Under the pieces are notes generated by a model that was given only the letters and a program-made list of their open reading frames with translations, did not search any database and was not told the DNA's origin. This document shows, piece after piece, positions 41,095 through 49,981 of a stretch of 64,000 bases of DNA. This DNA comes from Pedobacter sp. MC2016-24 (GTDB taxonomy: Bacteria; Bacteroidota; Bacteroidia; Sphingobacteriales; Sphingobacteriaceae), in NCBI RefSeq assembly GCF_015223055.1, contig NZ_JADFBX010000004.1, positions 62,001-126,000 of the forward strand. Reading direction: 5' to 3'. The translations under genes were made by a program, and so were the position numbers. The stretch's first letter is position 1. Every line of letters starts with the position of its first letter.

Positions 41095-41760
41095 ATGAAA
41101 CTACTCACATTTTTTATGCTCCTGACCATTATCGTGGTAAAAGCCCGATCGCAGGTTTTGTACGTAGATCCTGCTACATCAGCTGCAATTCTTACACATA
41201 GTAATACTATTGACGGGCAACTTAAGAAATCAAACAATAACCTGACCCTCATCCAGCGCGGACAGTTGGCCGTTACTGGTCAGCTGGTCATTGTCAATGA
41301 CCTGCAAGACCGTATTTACCGCGGGCTTTCTGAAGTTGCCGGAGTCATTCACAGCCTGACCACCATCAAAGAGATCGCGGACATCGGAATTGATATTGTT
41401 TCCGATGTAGAGAAAGCCATTGTCATTGCCAAAAGTAATCCGGTGTTACTACTGTTCGCGGAAGAAAGTGCCAGGGAATTCAAAGGGCGGGCGACCGCTT
41501 TGGCTATTGAAGTTAGCAGCTTTGTCCTCAAAGGTGGTGCGGGAAACCTGATGGATTCTGGAGAGCGGGCTAAAATGCTCAATCATATTGCCAATGAACT
41601 GCGGATTCTTCGTGGCCTGGCCTATGGAATGCACAGGGCTATGTACTGGGCAAATATGCAAGGTGTTTTTCGCGCACTCAATCCCTGGCAGAACTGGATT
41701 AATATGGATGTGAGAATTGCCAATGATGTGATTAGTCAGGCTAAATACTTAAAGCCATGA
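41095..41760 (+). CDS. Secreted transfer protein, tandem paralogue 1
   Basis: A signal peptide (MKLLTFFMLLTIIVVKARSQ) precedes a helical mature protein of about 200 residues. The end contains the motif NPWQNWINMDVRIANDVISQ followed by AKYLKP, which recurs in the next two genes. The position after traG matches TraI of CTnDOT; the periplasmic helical character suggests a VirB5-like role. It overlaps the next gene by 4 bp. Function is inference. Confidence 0.75.
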   Translation: MKLLTFFMLLTIIVVKARSQVLYVDPATSAAILTHSNTIDGQLKKSNNNLTLIQRGQLAVTGQLVIVNDLQDRIYRGLSEVAGVIHSLTTIKEIADIGIDIVSDVEKAIVIAKSNPVLLLFAEESAREFKGRATALAIEVSSFVLKGGAGNLMDSGERAKMLNHIANELRILRGLAYGMHRAMYWANMQGVFRALNPWQNWINMDVRIANDVISQAKYLKP

Positions 41761-42422
41761 AAAGTCTTTTTCTTTTGAGTTTTTTACTCACATATATGCT
41801 TGTAGCAGAAGCTCAGCAAAAAGCACTGAATATTCCCGGCCTGCACCAGCTCGTATCGGATTCTAAATCCGAACATAAGTTGCAAACAGAAGCCAAAAAC
41901 CATCAGGCCCTGGTATCGGCTAATGAGTACCAGAATAAAACCATGCTGGCTAGACTCAAAAACCGATACCGGGAACTTCAGGAACGTTATCAGGCTTTAG
42001 GTACGATCCTTACCGCGGCCAACATTGGCATTAACGCCATGCCAATGGTCGATCATATAATTGCCAATCAAATTGGGATCTATGAGATTGCTGCCGATGA
42101 CCCGGCTTTCCTGGCCATTGCTTATACCTCCGAAGTTGAATTTGTCAACAAGGGCAGGAGTTTAGTCAATTATCTGATAGGATTAAGCGCTAATATCGGC
42201 GCTATCAACCAGATGAAGATCTCTGACCGAAAGGTGTTGTTTGATTTTATCCTGACCGAGCTCAATCTCATTCAGAATTTGTCGGCGAACCTGCTGATGA
42301 GCATGCAATTCAAACAGGCCAATGGATTGATCAAGTCTATAAATCCCTTTCAGGGATACATAGACCAGGACAAAGCTATTGTATCTGACATCATTCGCAA
42401 TGCCAAATACCTGACCAGATGA
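41757..42422 (+). CDS. Secreted transfer protein, tandem paralogue 2
   Basis: It has a signal peptide (FLLSFLLTYMLVAEAQQ), a coiled-coil-like helix (RLKNRYRELQERYQALGTIL) and the shared ending NPFQGYIDQDKAIVSDIIRN followed by AKYLTR. The middle differs from its neighbours more than they do from each other, so it is the most diverged of the three. It overlaps both neighbours by 4 bp, so the three are translated as a coupled unit. Confidence 0.75.
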   Translation: MKSLFLLSFLLTYMLVAEAQQKALNIPGLHQLVSDSKSEHKLQTEAKNHQALVSANEYQNKTMLARLKNRYRELQERYQALGTILTAANIGINAMPMVDHIIANQIGIYEIAADDPAFLAIAYTSEVEFVNKGRSLVNYLIGLSANIGAINQMKISDRKVLFDFILTELNLIQNLSANLLMSMQFKQANGLIKSINPFQGYIDQDKAIVSDIIRNAKYLTR

Positions 42423-43081
42423 GAAGCGCGATGTCATTTTTATTCCTGGTGCTGATGTGTGGTCATCAGGTTTCTGCCCAAAGGATTGTATTTGATTCAA
42501 AACATTTCCAAACGGTCAGTGAAAATGCTGCTGTCCGAACCTCTGCAGAGCTGACTCACCAGCAATATCTGGAGAAGATCGATCAGAATCTACAGACCAT
42601 AAATGTCAATACCGGTTCAATCGTATTGGCGCAAAGTATGATCTATAATGGTTTATCTAACGTAAATTCTGCCTTGAAAAATGGGCTGGCGATGCGGGAA
42701 CTGTCTGTAATCATCGCTGAAATTCTTCGCTATAGCGGACAGATGCTGGACATGGCTAAAGGTGAGCCTTACCTCTTACTTTTTGCTGAACAAATTGGCA
42801 ATGAGATGAAAGGCAGGTCCATAAACTTGGTTACGGATGTTTCCGGCTTCATTCTAAGTTCCAATATACTTGCTGATTATAATAGCCGTGATCAGTTGAT
42901 GCGGCGCATTACCCAGCAACTCCAGATTATCCGGGGTCTGGCTTATGGCGCATACCAGGCTATGTACTGGAGCAAGCAAAGAGGAATTTTTAAATCGGTC
43001 AATCCTTTCGCAGAGTTTATCAATTCTGACCGGCAATTCGTAACTGACATCATTCGTAATGCCAAATACCTTAAACAATGA
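42419..43081 (+). CDS. Secreted transfer protein, tandem paralogue 3
   Basis: The signal peptide (MSFLFLVLMCGHQVSAQ) and helical body resemble paralogue 1: both contain Y(R)GLS-V, a PxLLLFAE-GxE(x)KGR segment (EPYLLLFAEQIGNEMKGRS), and IIRGLAYG-YQAMYW. The ending is NPFAEFINSDRQFVTDIIRN followed by AKYLKQ. Paralogues 1 and 3 are the closer pair. It overlaps the downstream gene by 4 bp. Probably periplasmic and part of, or attached to, the transfer channel. Confidence 0.75.
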   Translation: MRSAMSFLFLVLMCGHQVSAQRIVFDSKHFQTVSENAAVRTSAELTHQQYLEKIDQNLQTINVNTGSIVLAQSMIYNGLSNVNSALKNGLAMRELSVIIAEILRYSGQMLDMAKGEPYLLLFAEQIGNEMKGRSINLVTDVSGFILSSNILADYNSRDQLMRRITQQLQIIRGLAYGAYQAMYWSKQRGIFKSVNPFAEFINSDRQFVTDIIRNAKYLKQ

Positions 43082-43851
43082 AGTACTTACTCTTAATGAT
43101 CTTGTTTTTACCAGGTAAATGCCTGATCGCCCAAAAGAAAATCAATGATGAAAGTATGCGCTACCAACAGGAGCGCATGGTTTTCAAGCAGTGGGACAAG
43201 AAGAAATTTACGCCCACGAGTGGACTTCTGGGTTTAAACCCCTATTACTGGTTGACATGGGGTTTGATGCCAGGTTATAAAAAAACTGACTTGCGTCCGC
43301 TGAGTGCTACCGGCCCGCAGACTCAGCGTCTGGGATTGGTCGGTGTGATGAACGAAACCGAGCGGTCTTATAAACTGGAATCAGATACACTCCGGAATAC
43401 TACGCTAATAGAAATTGCTACCCATTCAGGAGTTTTGTCCGCTACTGATCCTTTATGGGTTTTGTATTACAGCAAGGAACTCAAACCTGTAATGGAGCAT
43501 TCAGCTAACGGTATTTTAAGTCCATTACCTGCAAAAGTTCAGGCTGCGGTGATTTCTGAGGGATTATATAATTGGTACAAGCATGAGCTGGAAATCCTAA
43601 AGGAAAGGCTGGATGGCGCCCGTACTGCAGATATGGATCGCGGCTCCCGCATTCTGGCCTACCACAGAATGCTGATGGAGTACCGGACGCTCGCGGCAAG
43701 ATGGGCAATCCGGACAGCTTCTGCCGGTTTGAATATTGGAAGGGCTGCAGATCAACAGGCTGTAAGGGGCAACCGTGTGGAGATACAGTCCTGGACACCA
43801 GAATCGGATGCCGCCCTGGCCAGAGAAATCGTTCGTAGTCGCAAATTTTAA
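43078..43851 (+). CDS. Secreted hypothetical transfer-operon protein
   Basis: A signal peptide (MKYLLLMILFLPGKCLIAQ) is followed by a basic region and GLLGLNPYYWLTWGLMPGYK, with a helical C-terminal half (VQAAVISEGLYNWYKHELEI, RILAYHRMLMEYRTLAARWA). The protein has 257 residues and no catalytic motif. Overlap by 4 bp with paralogue 3 places it in the same translational unit. It may be a periplasmic component of the transfer apparatus. Confidence 0.7.
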   Translation: MKYLLLMILFLPGKCLIAQKKINDESMRYQQERMVFKQWDKKKFTPTSGLLGLNPYYWLTWGLMPGYKKTDLRPLSATGPQTQRLGLVGVMNETERSYKLESDTLRNTTLIEIATHSGVLSATDPLWVLYYSKELKPVMEHSANGILSPLPAKVQAAVISEGLYNWYKHELEILKERLDGARTADMDRGSRILAYHRMLMEYRTLAARWAIRTASAGLNIGRAADQQAVRGNRVEIQSWTPESDAALAREIVRSRKF

Positions 43852-43861
43852 TCCCTAATTA

Positions 43862-45019
43862 ATGAAAAAAAAGAAAGTTATCAGTATTAGCATGATGCTG
43901 ATCATGAGTTTGATCAGTACGCTCGGTTACAGTCAGACAACCGATGAAAAATATAAAAAATCACTAGAATACCTGCAGGGAACCGGGATCTATGAAGAGG
44001 GCATGATGGTTTTTTTGTCCAATTTGAAGAATAGCATTTGGTCACATTTTGATTTATTCATCAATGACGCGAAGGCCTTGGCAGCGATTTTTATGATCAT
44101 TTTCTTTGCGATCAAGAGTTATGAAATGATGGCAGGTGACAAAAAACTGGAGATCATGCCACTGCTGCGTCCCTTCGGACTGGTGATGGTGATACTTTGG
44201 TGGGGTGCTTTTGTAAAGGTTATCGCGTATCCGGCAAAACTGGTGTCCATGCAGACCGAGGAGATGTTCAATTCGGAACAAAAGAATGTGAATAAACTAC
44301 GCTTCGAACGCGCTGATTACATGTTGAAAGTGGCCAATGCCATGTACAGTTTTCAAGCCGAGACCGAAGTGGCTCATAAGGAATCTGACAGTTGGTATGA
44401 AAAAGCATGGGATACCGTCAACAGCAGTGTGATGGAAAAGATATCCTCTGTCGTTATGCCTATTGTTGAATTGAAGAACAGACTTTCTGTCGGGCTTCAG
44501 TTGTTTATGACTCAATTGCTGGAATTGTTGGCGATTTGGCTATTGAGAATAGCAGTTTATATTGTCTTTATCATCCAGATTATTTATTCCAGTATTCTTG
44601 TAATACTAGGCCCTTTTGCTGTTGCGGCGAGTATTCTACCTGCTTTTCGGGACAGCTTCAGTACCTGGATTGCACGCTTTGTATCTGTCAGTCTGTATAC
44701 TGGAATTGCTTACCTAATCATGTACATCATGGCGCTGATGCAGAAATTTGCATTGAGTTCCGAAATCAGCAAGTACAAGGAATTGATAGATCTTGATGCT
44801 GGGAGACTACAGAAAATAGCTTGGTTTGCCTCTAATGGGGTACTTTCTTTCGGTACGGTTATCGTCACGTTTGTCATCGGGGCAATTTGTATGTTCACCG
44901 TCCCTAGTATCAGTACCTGGATCATTTCTACCTCAGGAATCAGTTCAGCTGCTTCTAACTTCGGACGCGGTGCCGGAACGGTGAAAGGCTTAGCCAAATC
45001 CGCCATTAAAAAATTCTAA
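43862..45019 (+). CDS. traJ: TraJ, VirB6/TrbL-like polytopic membrane protein
   Basis: A signal peptide (ISMMLIMSLISTLGYSQ) is followed by the conserved TraJ region (FIND-AKALAAIFMIIFFAIKSYEMMAGD, KLEIMPLLRPFGLVMVILWW). Several membrane helices come next in the C-terminal half, including LAIWLLRIAVYIVFIIQIIY and FGTVIVTFVIGAICMF. The size (385 residues) fits CTnDOT TraJ, the inner-membrane pore component. Confidence 0.92.
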   Translation: MKKKKVISISMMLIMSLISTLGYSQTTDEKYKKSLEYLQGTGIYEEGMMVFLSNLKNSIWSHFDLFINDAKALAAIFMIIFFAIKSYEMMAGDKKLEIMPLLRPFGLVMVILWWGAFVKVIAYPAKLVSMQTEEMFNSEQKNVNKLRFERADYMLKVANAMYSFQAETEVAHKESDSWYEKAWDTVNSSVMEKISSVVMPIVELKNRLSVGLQLFMTQLLELLAIWLLRIAVYIVFIIQIIYSSILVILGPFAVAASILPAFRDSFSTWIARFVSVSLYTGIAYLIMYIMALMQKFALSSEISKYKELIDLDAGRLQKIAWFASNGVLSFGTVIVTFVIGAICMFTVPSISTWIISTSGISSAASNFGRGAGTVKGLAKSAIKKF

Positions 45020-45030
45020 TCTATAAGCAT

Positions 45031-45642
45031 ATGATCAAAAATATTGAAGCCAAAATTCGATTGGCCAGCCTTATTGTACTTGTTAGTTTTTTGACTAACA
45101 TCATCATTTCTGGTTTGGTTTGCTTTTGTTGCTATAATCTGGTTTTGAACTCTCGCAAAAGCATTTATGTGCTGGACAAAGATGTTCCGATTCTGGCCAA
45201 ACAGACGGATGTTACCAATAACCGCCCAGCGGAATATCGGGCACATGTAGATCTTTTTCATAGTATCTTCTTTAATCTCACGCCGGATGATAAATTCATC
45301 GAGTACCAAATGAAACGGTCTATGTACCTGGTCGACGAAAGTGGGGTACAGCAGTATAATAATTTGAAGGAAAAGGGGTTTTTCACCTCTGTTCTCAGTT
45401 CAAGTTCTGTGCTTACGTTGCAAACCGATTCCGTCTTTCTCGACCCTCAGCGTAAATATTTCCGGTATTACGGTAAACAAAAGATTGACCGCCGTAGTGC
45501 CACGGTATTGCGTTCACTGGTCACTGAGGGCTATCTGAAAGATATCCCCAGATCGGAAAATAATCCGCATGGTGTGCTGATTATGAATTGGAAAACACTC
45601 GAAAACAAAGACCTGGAAAATGTTCAAAAAAATACATTCTAA
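45031..45642 (+). CDS. traK: TraK, VirB8-like inner-membrane transfer protein
   Basis: One membrane helix near the N-terminus (ASLIVLVSFLTNIIISGLVC) anchors a periplasmic domain of about 165 residues that contains AEYRAHVDLFHSIFFNLTPD and a region like FRYYGKQKIDRRSATVLRSL. This topology and the place after traJ match TraK of CTnDOT. The gene overlaps the next by 23 bp. Confidence 0.88.
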   Translation: MIKNIEAKIRLASLIVLVSFLTNIIISGLVCFCCYNLVLNSRKSIYVLDKDVPILAKQTDVTNNRPAEYRAHVDLFHSIFFNLTPDDKFIEYQMKRSMYLVDESGVQQYNNLKEKGFFTSVLSSSSVLTLQTDSVFLDPQRKYFRYYGKQKIDRRSATVLRSLVTEGYLKDIPRSENNPHGVLIMNWKTLENKDLENVQKNTF

Positions 45643-46057
45643 CCGCGACCCTGAGGTCACATTCTTTTCTGAGCTTAGAAAGGAGTTCGGCAGCCATTTT
45701 TTAAGAGCGGAAAAAGTAATAGTATACTTCCTCAAAGCCAATCCAAGACCACTTTTTGCATTGATGCTGGTATTGATCATTGCTTCTTCCATTCTTTCTT
45801 TTACCGTTTTCAGGGATACCGGAGGAAGCTCAGCAGGTAGCTTGCCTGCTAAATCCCGTCAGGAAGCACAATCCATTCCAGAAGCAGCGTCAGGTTTTGA
45901 CAGAATCCTGGAGACCGGCGCAGCGCTTAAAGAAACCATCGCCATTAAATCGGAGGTAGAAGGTATCATTGCCAAACGGCAGCTTAGTGCGGAAGATAGT
46001 GTTCGCTTGTCGCGGGCGCTTGACCGGTTGGAGCATTTACAAAAATCTATAAAATGA
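45620..46057 (+). CDS. TraL-like single-pass transfer protein
   Basis: The 145-residue protein has a cytosolic basic start, one membrane helix (PLFALMLVLIIASSILSFTV) and a low-complexity to helical periplasmic part (VEGIIAKRQLSAEDSVRLSR). The location between traK and traM corresponds to TraL. Sequence similarity alone is too weak for a firm name. It overlaps traM by 4 bp. Confidence 0.7.
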   Translation: MFKKIHSNRDPEVTFFSELRKEFGSHFLRAEKVIVYFLKANPRPLFALMLVLIIASSILSFTVFRDTGGSSAGSLPAKSRQEAQSIPEAASGFDRILETGAALKETIAIKSEVEGIIAKRQLSAEDSVRLSRALDRLEHLQKSIK

Positions 46058-47304
46058 ATTTTATGAAAATCAATTTTAAACAACCCAAGTATGTGATCCC
46101 ATTGCTCATACTGCCGTTTATCTGTCTTTTTTTCTATGTCTACAGTAGCAGTAAATCGGATCGGCAAGTGGTCGATCAGTCTCAGGCTAACGGTATACAG
46201 GGGCACATCGGCAGTGTTTCCCCAGAGATGGAAAAGAAAGCGCTGGATGATAAGTTGGAAGCATACCGGGGTGCTTACAAAGAAGCCGACGGCTATACGG
46301 CGATTAATTTACTAGAGGAGGAGCAGTCTGCAAATGCCACTTATGGCAGCAAATATACTTCGGCAGAAAAGCGGGTCCTGGATTCTATTGAGTTGGTCAT
46401 GCAACTGAAGCAAAACCAGAAGTCATCGGGTGCTTATGTATCGGACGCAATTCCGTACGCTAGCGGGCCTTCCGGTCAGCGTCAGGCCATTTCCAGGTTA
46501 AATCAGCAGGATCAGGATTTGGCCAGGGCTTTATCCAATCTGCATGCGGGTAATGAAAGCGGTACCCCAACCAGAAACGTTCGGGATTTTCAGCAGGTAA
46601 AAGAAAAAGATCCTATGGAGATTTTTAAAGCACAGATGGCCTATATGGACAGTGTGAGTAAAGCGGGTGATCCGGAATACCAGGAGGAAATGCAGCGTCA
46701 GACGGCGATGAACAAAGCTGAGGAGTTGAGAAAGCAGCAAATCAAACTTGATGTGCGCAAAGCGGATTTGCCCAATTCAGTTTTTAATACAGTCAGGCCG
46801 AACCAGAATGAAACTTTCATCATGGCCATTATTGATGAGAATGTTACTGGCTATGCTGGTTCAAGGATAAGAATACGTTTACTGGAGGATATAAAGGTAG
46901 GTGGTCATCTGGTCAGTAAAGGCAGCTACCTGTATGCCAGGATCAGTGGTTTTTCCGATCAGCGGGTTACGCTGTCGATACAATCGATCTTACTTGGTAA
47001 CAAAATTTTGCCCGTTAAACTGGATTTATACGATATGGACGGGCTTTCCGGTCTGTATGTGCCAGAATCTGCTTTCAGAGAGTTTACCAAGGATCTGGGT
47101 GGAAATTCCATGCAAGGGGTAAACTTGCAGGGCAACTCACAGAATCAAAATCAATTCATCATGAGTACGGTTGACCGTATGTTTCAATCTACATCCGCTG
47201 CCATAGCCAGCCTGATCCGAAAGAATAAGGCGAAGATAAAATACAGTTCTTTTATCTACCTGATTGATTCGGAAGAACTTCAGAATTCACAAAAAAACTA
47301 TTAA
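46054..47304 (+). CDS. traM: TraM, VirB10-like transfer protein
   Basis: A membrane helix near the N-terminus (KYVIPLLILPFICLFFYVYS) is followed by a long helical, Gln-rich periplasmic linker (up to about 240). The conserved C-terminal beta domain contains TFIMAIIDENVTGYAGSRIR, GHLVSKGSYLYARISGF and LYDMDGLSGLYVP. This is the architecture of TraM, which bridges the inner and outer membranes. The size is 416 residues. Alternative ATGs lie four codons apart at the start. Confidence 0.92.
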   Translation: MNFMKINFKQPKYVIPLLILPFICLFFYVYSSSKSDRQVVDQSQANGIQGHIGSVSPEMEKKALDDKLEAYRGAYKEADGYTAINLLEEEQSANATYGSKYTSAEKRVLDSIELVMQLKQNQKSSGAYVSDAIPYASGPSGQRQAISRLNQQDQDLARALSNLHAGNESGTPTRNVRDFQQVKEKDPMEIFKAQMAYMDSVSKAGDPEYQEEMQRQTAMNKAEELRKQQIKLDVRKADLPNSVFNTVRPNQNETFIMAIIDENVTGYAGSRIRIRLLEDIKVGGHLVSKGSYLYARISGFSDQRVTLSIQSILLGNKILPVKLDLYDMDGLSGLYVPESAFREFTKDLGGNSMQGVNLQGNSQNQNQFIMSTVDRMFQSTSAAIASLIRKNKAKIKYSSFIYLIDSEELQNSQKNY

Positions 47305-47314
47305 TCAAATCCAT

Positions 47315-48163
47315 ATGAAAAATTTAATGTTGTTATTATCGCTGATTTTTACAATCGGACTGAATTCCTTTGCCCAGTTTGCTCATTTTGGTAGTGTTAG
47401 CAAAGCGGAATTGCCCACCGTTTTTTTATCGGGTGATATGTCCATTCATTTTGTGTCACCTGAACCTATCCAGTATGTTGATATTTCCAGCAAATCCATA
47501 CTGGGTGACTTTCCCCTGAAAAATTTATTACGCATTAAAGCGCTTAGGGATACTTCGGGGAAAAATGTAGCTGAGCAAATGGGTGATGCGGTGGTCACCA
47601 TTACGGGTGAAAAATTTATTGCACAATACCACGTGGTCTATAGTTCCGATCCATCGCCGAATACGCTGACCAAAATTGATATCCTTCCTGAACATATGCA
47701 TTCCCTGGACATTTCAAACCTTGGGATGTCGCAGAATGAGTTAAAAGCTTATGCCATGCGCGTGATAGCCGAAAGGACGAAGGAATACCGCGTCCAGTCG
47801 AAAGCTTATGGTATCAAAGCGAGGTTGAACAATGTATTTACGCTCGATGATTATATCTTTCTGGATTTGAGCTATGAGAACCAGACCAACCTGAAGTATG
47901 ATATTGATCAGCTTCGCTTTACTATTGAAGACCGTAAAGTGAATAAAGCTTCTACTGTTCAGGCTGTTGAAGTCAAACCGGAGTTCGTTTTGTTTAAACC
48001 CAATTCTTTTAAAAAGCATTTCCGGAATGTATATGTATTTAAAAAGTTTACTTACCCGGGCAACAAGTTGTTAAAGGTAGAAATGAATGAAAAGCAATTA
48101 TCTGGAAGAGTCAGTACCATTTCGCTGAAATATAGTGAGATCTTAGGTGCGGATATTCTGTAA
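47315..48163 (+). CDS. traN: TraN (DUF4138), VirB9-like outer-membrane-complex protein
   Basis: I start at the ATG at 47315, which gives a signal peptide (MKNLMLLLSLIFTIGLNSFA); an upstream in-frame start would overlap traM. The mature part is beta-rich, with LPTVFLSGDMSIHFVSPEPI, YVDISSKSILGDFPLKNLLR and FTLDDYIFLDLSYENQTNLK, the TraN pattern. It pairs with TraM at the outer membrane. It is the last gene before the hipBA pair and converges with hipA. Confidence 0.92.
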   Translation: MKNLMLLLSLIFTIGLNSFAQFAHFGSVSKAELPTVFLSGDMSIHFVSPEPIQYVDISSKSILGDFPLKNLLRIKALRDTSGKNVAEQMGDAVVTITGEKFIAQYHVVYSSDPSPNTLTKIDILPEHMHSLDISNLGMSQNELKAYAMRVIAERTKEYRVQSKAYGIKARLNNVFTLDDYIFLDLSYENQTNLKYDIDQLRFTIEDRKVNKASTVQAVEVKPEFVLFKPNSFKKHFRNVYVFKKFTYPGNKLLKVEMNEKQLSGRVSTISLKYSEILGADIL

Positions 48164-48180
48164 AGACTCTTTGACCATCG

Positions 48181-49452
48181 TTATAATTTAAAAGTGATGA
48201 AGTCTTTTTGCATTTCACTGATGATTTTTTCAGGAATCCCTAAAGCTAGCGCATGCTCAAGCCAGCTAGGGATCGCATTTTGTACACTTTCAATGATTTG
48301 CTTGGCTTTCTTAATCGTAAATTTATCAGCGATGGTCAATAAATCTTCAAGATTGATTTCTTTTCGTTTTCCATTGATAGACATTGCTCTGCTAGCTTTG
48401 AGGATTCTGATCAGCGGATTTAATGCGTAGGTAAGGTCATAGGCAGGAGACAGGCGCCATTCGTTGTCTTGCTCTTCGTATATAAAGGAATGATTTTTCA
48501 GGTGATCATCTACATTGAAAAAGATCACATTGAAAATCATTCTTTTGAATAATTCATCTATTTGTCTTGGTGCTACTTTCAGGTTCAGCGCGAGTTCAAA
48601 AAGATTCTCATAGCTGGAAACCTCAGGATCTTTAAAATCCCATCCTGTCATTCCTGAGGCTGTAAGAATGTGTTTCTTTTTGCCATTTTGCCTGTCAAAC
48701 CTCATGGTGGCGAAGTGTTTACCTTCGATGAGCCTGGAAGGCATCATTTCTATGCCCAGTTCAATGGCTGTAAGGTAATAACAGTATTCTACCGTTTCCC
48801 TGCTGTAGGGATGCTCCTGGTCTGGAAGAGAAAGTTTAACCAGATAATGGTTGTATTCGGCGGAATATTCCAGATCGCCTGGAATGATCTTGCCGGTCTC
48901 TTTGTGTTGGGAAATCAGAATTTTTGGACGTGCTCCGCCTGCCGATGTGCCAATTTTGAAGACATTGAGTAGTGCTGCACTGTCTAGTTGTGCTCCGGAA
49001 GTATGGTGTTTCTGTTCGAGTACCTGGCTCAATACTTCGGTGATTTCATCTAGATTAATGCTGACGTTTTTCTTGATCTTCTTTCCCGGTCTGTATTCTA
49101 AAGCACCCATTCCCCTGTTTGCTACGTAAGCCAGTTGTTCAATGACAGAGATTTTTTCAAAATCTTTGTGGTTGGCCTCCAGCCATGCTTTAAAAATAAT
49201 ATTGCCGAATACATCGGGAAGTGAGTCCGCTATCATTGGTGGTAGTCCCCTGAAGCTTTCATTGTTGTATTTATTGAATAGCTGTGCTGCCGGGGTCTTT
49301 TTAAAAATGAAAGGAAACAGATTGCTGTACTTTCCAGATTTCAGGTGATCTGGATGGTATTGAAAGGTAGAAGTGTTCCTGTCCTCATCAAAGCCGATTT
49401 TGCCGATTTCTTCGTCAAAACAGTATAATGATATGATGTCATTCGTAGCCAT
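48181..49452 (-). CDS. hipA: HipA-family kinase toxin
   Basis: Family motifs are RGLPPMIADSLPDVFGN (about 67-85), GTSAGGARPKILIS (nucleotide-binding loop region), MRFDRQNGKKKH, and the catalytic FFNVDDHLKNHSFIY near 318, followed by WRLSPAYDLTYALNP. It is a single 423-residue chain, so the N-subdomain and kinase domain are fused as in E. coli HipA. HipA kinases phosphorylate aminoacyl-tRNA synthetases and cause dormancy. The gene is 5 bp downstream of hipB, on the strand opposite to the tra genes. It probably serves as an addiction module of the ICE. Confidence 0.92.
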   Translation of the reverse strand: MATNDIISLYCFDEEIGKIGFDEDRNTSTFQYHPDHLKSGKYSNLFPFIFKKTPAAQLFNKYNNESFRGLPPMIADSLPDVFGNIIFKAWLEANHKDFEKISVIEQLAYVANRGMGALEYRPGKKIKKNVSINLDEITEVLSQVLEQKHHTSGAQLDSAALLNVFKIGTSAGGARPKILISQHKETGKIIPGDLEYSAEYNHYLVKLSLPDQEHPYSRETVEYCYYLTAIELGIEMMPSRLIEGKHFATMRFDRQNGKKKHILTASGMTGWDFKDPEVSSYENLFELALNLKVAPRQIDELFKRMIFNVIFFNVDDHLKNHSFIYEEQDNEWRLSPAYDLTYALNPLIRILKASRAMSINGKRKEINLEDLLTIADKFTIKKAKQIIESVQNAIPSWLEHALALGIPEKIISEMQKDFITFKL

Positions 49453-49457
49453 GTTTT

Positions 49458-49727
49458 TTAGTAAAGTGATTTTTGCTGGTTTGCCCTGATTAGTTCCTGG
49501 AAATATTCATGAAAACTGTTGAGCAGGTCAAAATAGAGAAATGCTTTTAGCAAGGTATCTAATGTGGTATTCTTTCCCAGTTCAAGGTTCGAGACTGTAA
49601 TTCTTGAAATATTCAGCTGGCTTGCAAATTCGTTCTGATTGAGGCCATGCTTTTTTCTGGTCGATTTGATCAGCTGACCAATCTCTAATTTTACGTCCTT
49701 GATAGTGACCTGTTCGAAAATATTCAT
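49458..49727 (-). CDS. hipB: HipB-type XRE antitoxin
   Basis: The 89-residue protein carries an HTH (about 15-65: IGQLIKSTRKKHGLNQNEFA, ISRITVSNLELGKNTTLDTL). It is encoded immediately before hipA, as usual. The C-terminus ends in a short tail (NQQKSLY). It would neutralise HipA and repress the operon through the palindrome upstream. Confidence 0.9.
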   Translation of the reverse strand: MNIFEQVTIKDVKLEIGQLIKSTRKKHGLNQNEFASQLNISRITVSNLELGKNTTLDTLLKAFLYFDLLNSFHEYFQELIRANQQKSLY

Positions 49728-49739
49728 TTTTGCATGTTA

Positions 49740-49860
49740 TAATATTCAAATATAACCATTTTATTGTAAATGTATATTATAATATACATTTATTAATACT
49801 ATGTTAATTTTTTTGTTTTGTAATTATGTATGTTGTATTATTCAAATATGGTTATTTATC
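49740..49860. promoter_or_regulatory. hipBA operator: perfect 26-bp palindrome and flanking repeats
   Basis: Positions 49767-49792 (centre TATATTATAATATA, arms TAAATG and CATTTA) form a perfect 26-bp palindrome 40 bp upstream of hipB. AATATTCAAATATAACCAT (49741) and ATTATTCAAATATGGTTAT (49837) flank it as imperfect copies. The arrangement suggests cooperative HipB binding. The coupling-protein gene starts 120 bp further in the other direction and might be affected too. Confidence 0.7.
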
Positions 49861-49981
49861 GGTATTTGTATAATATATTATTCATTTTCTTTATAGTACA
49901 AATGCTCAATATATAGCGAGTAGAAATCTTCAATAGCCATGTCTGGCTTTCCTGTCTATTTATTATTTATCAATTTATTTT

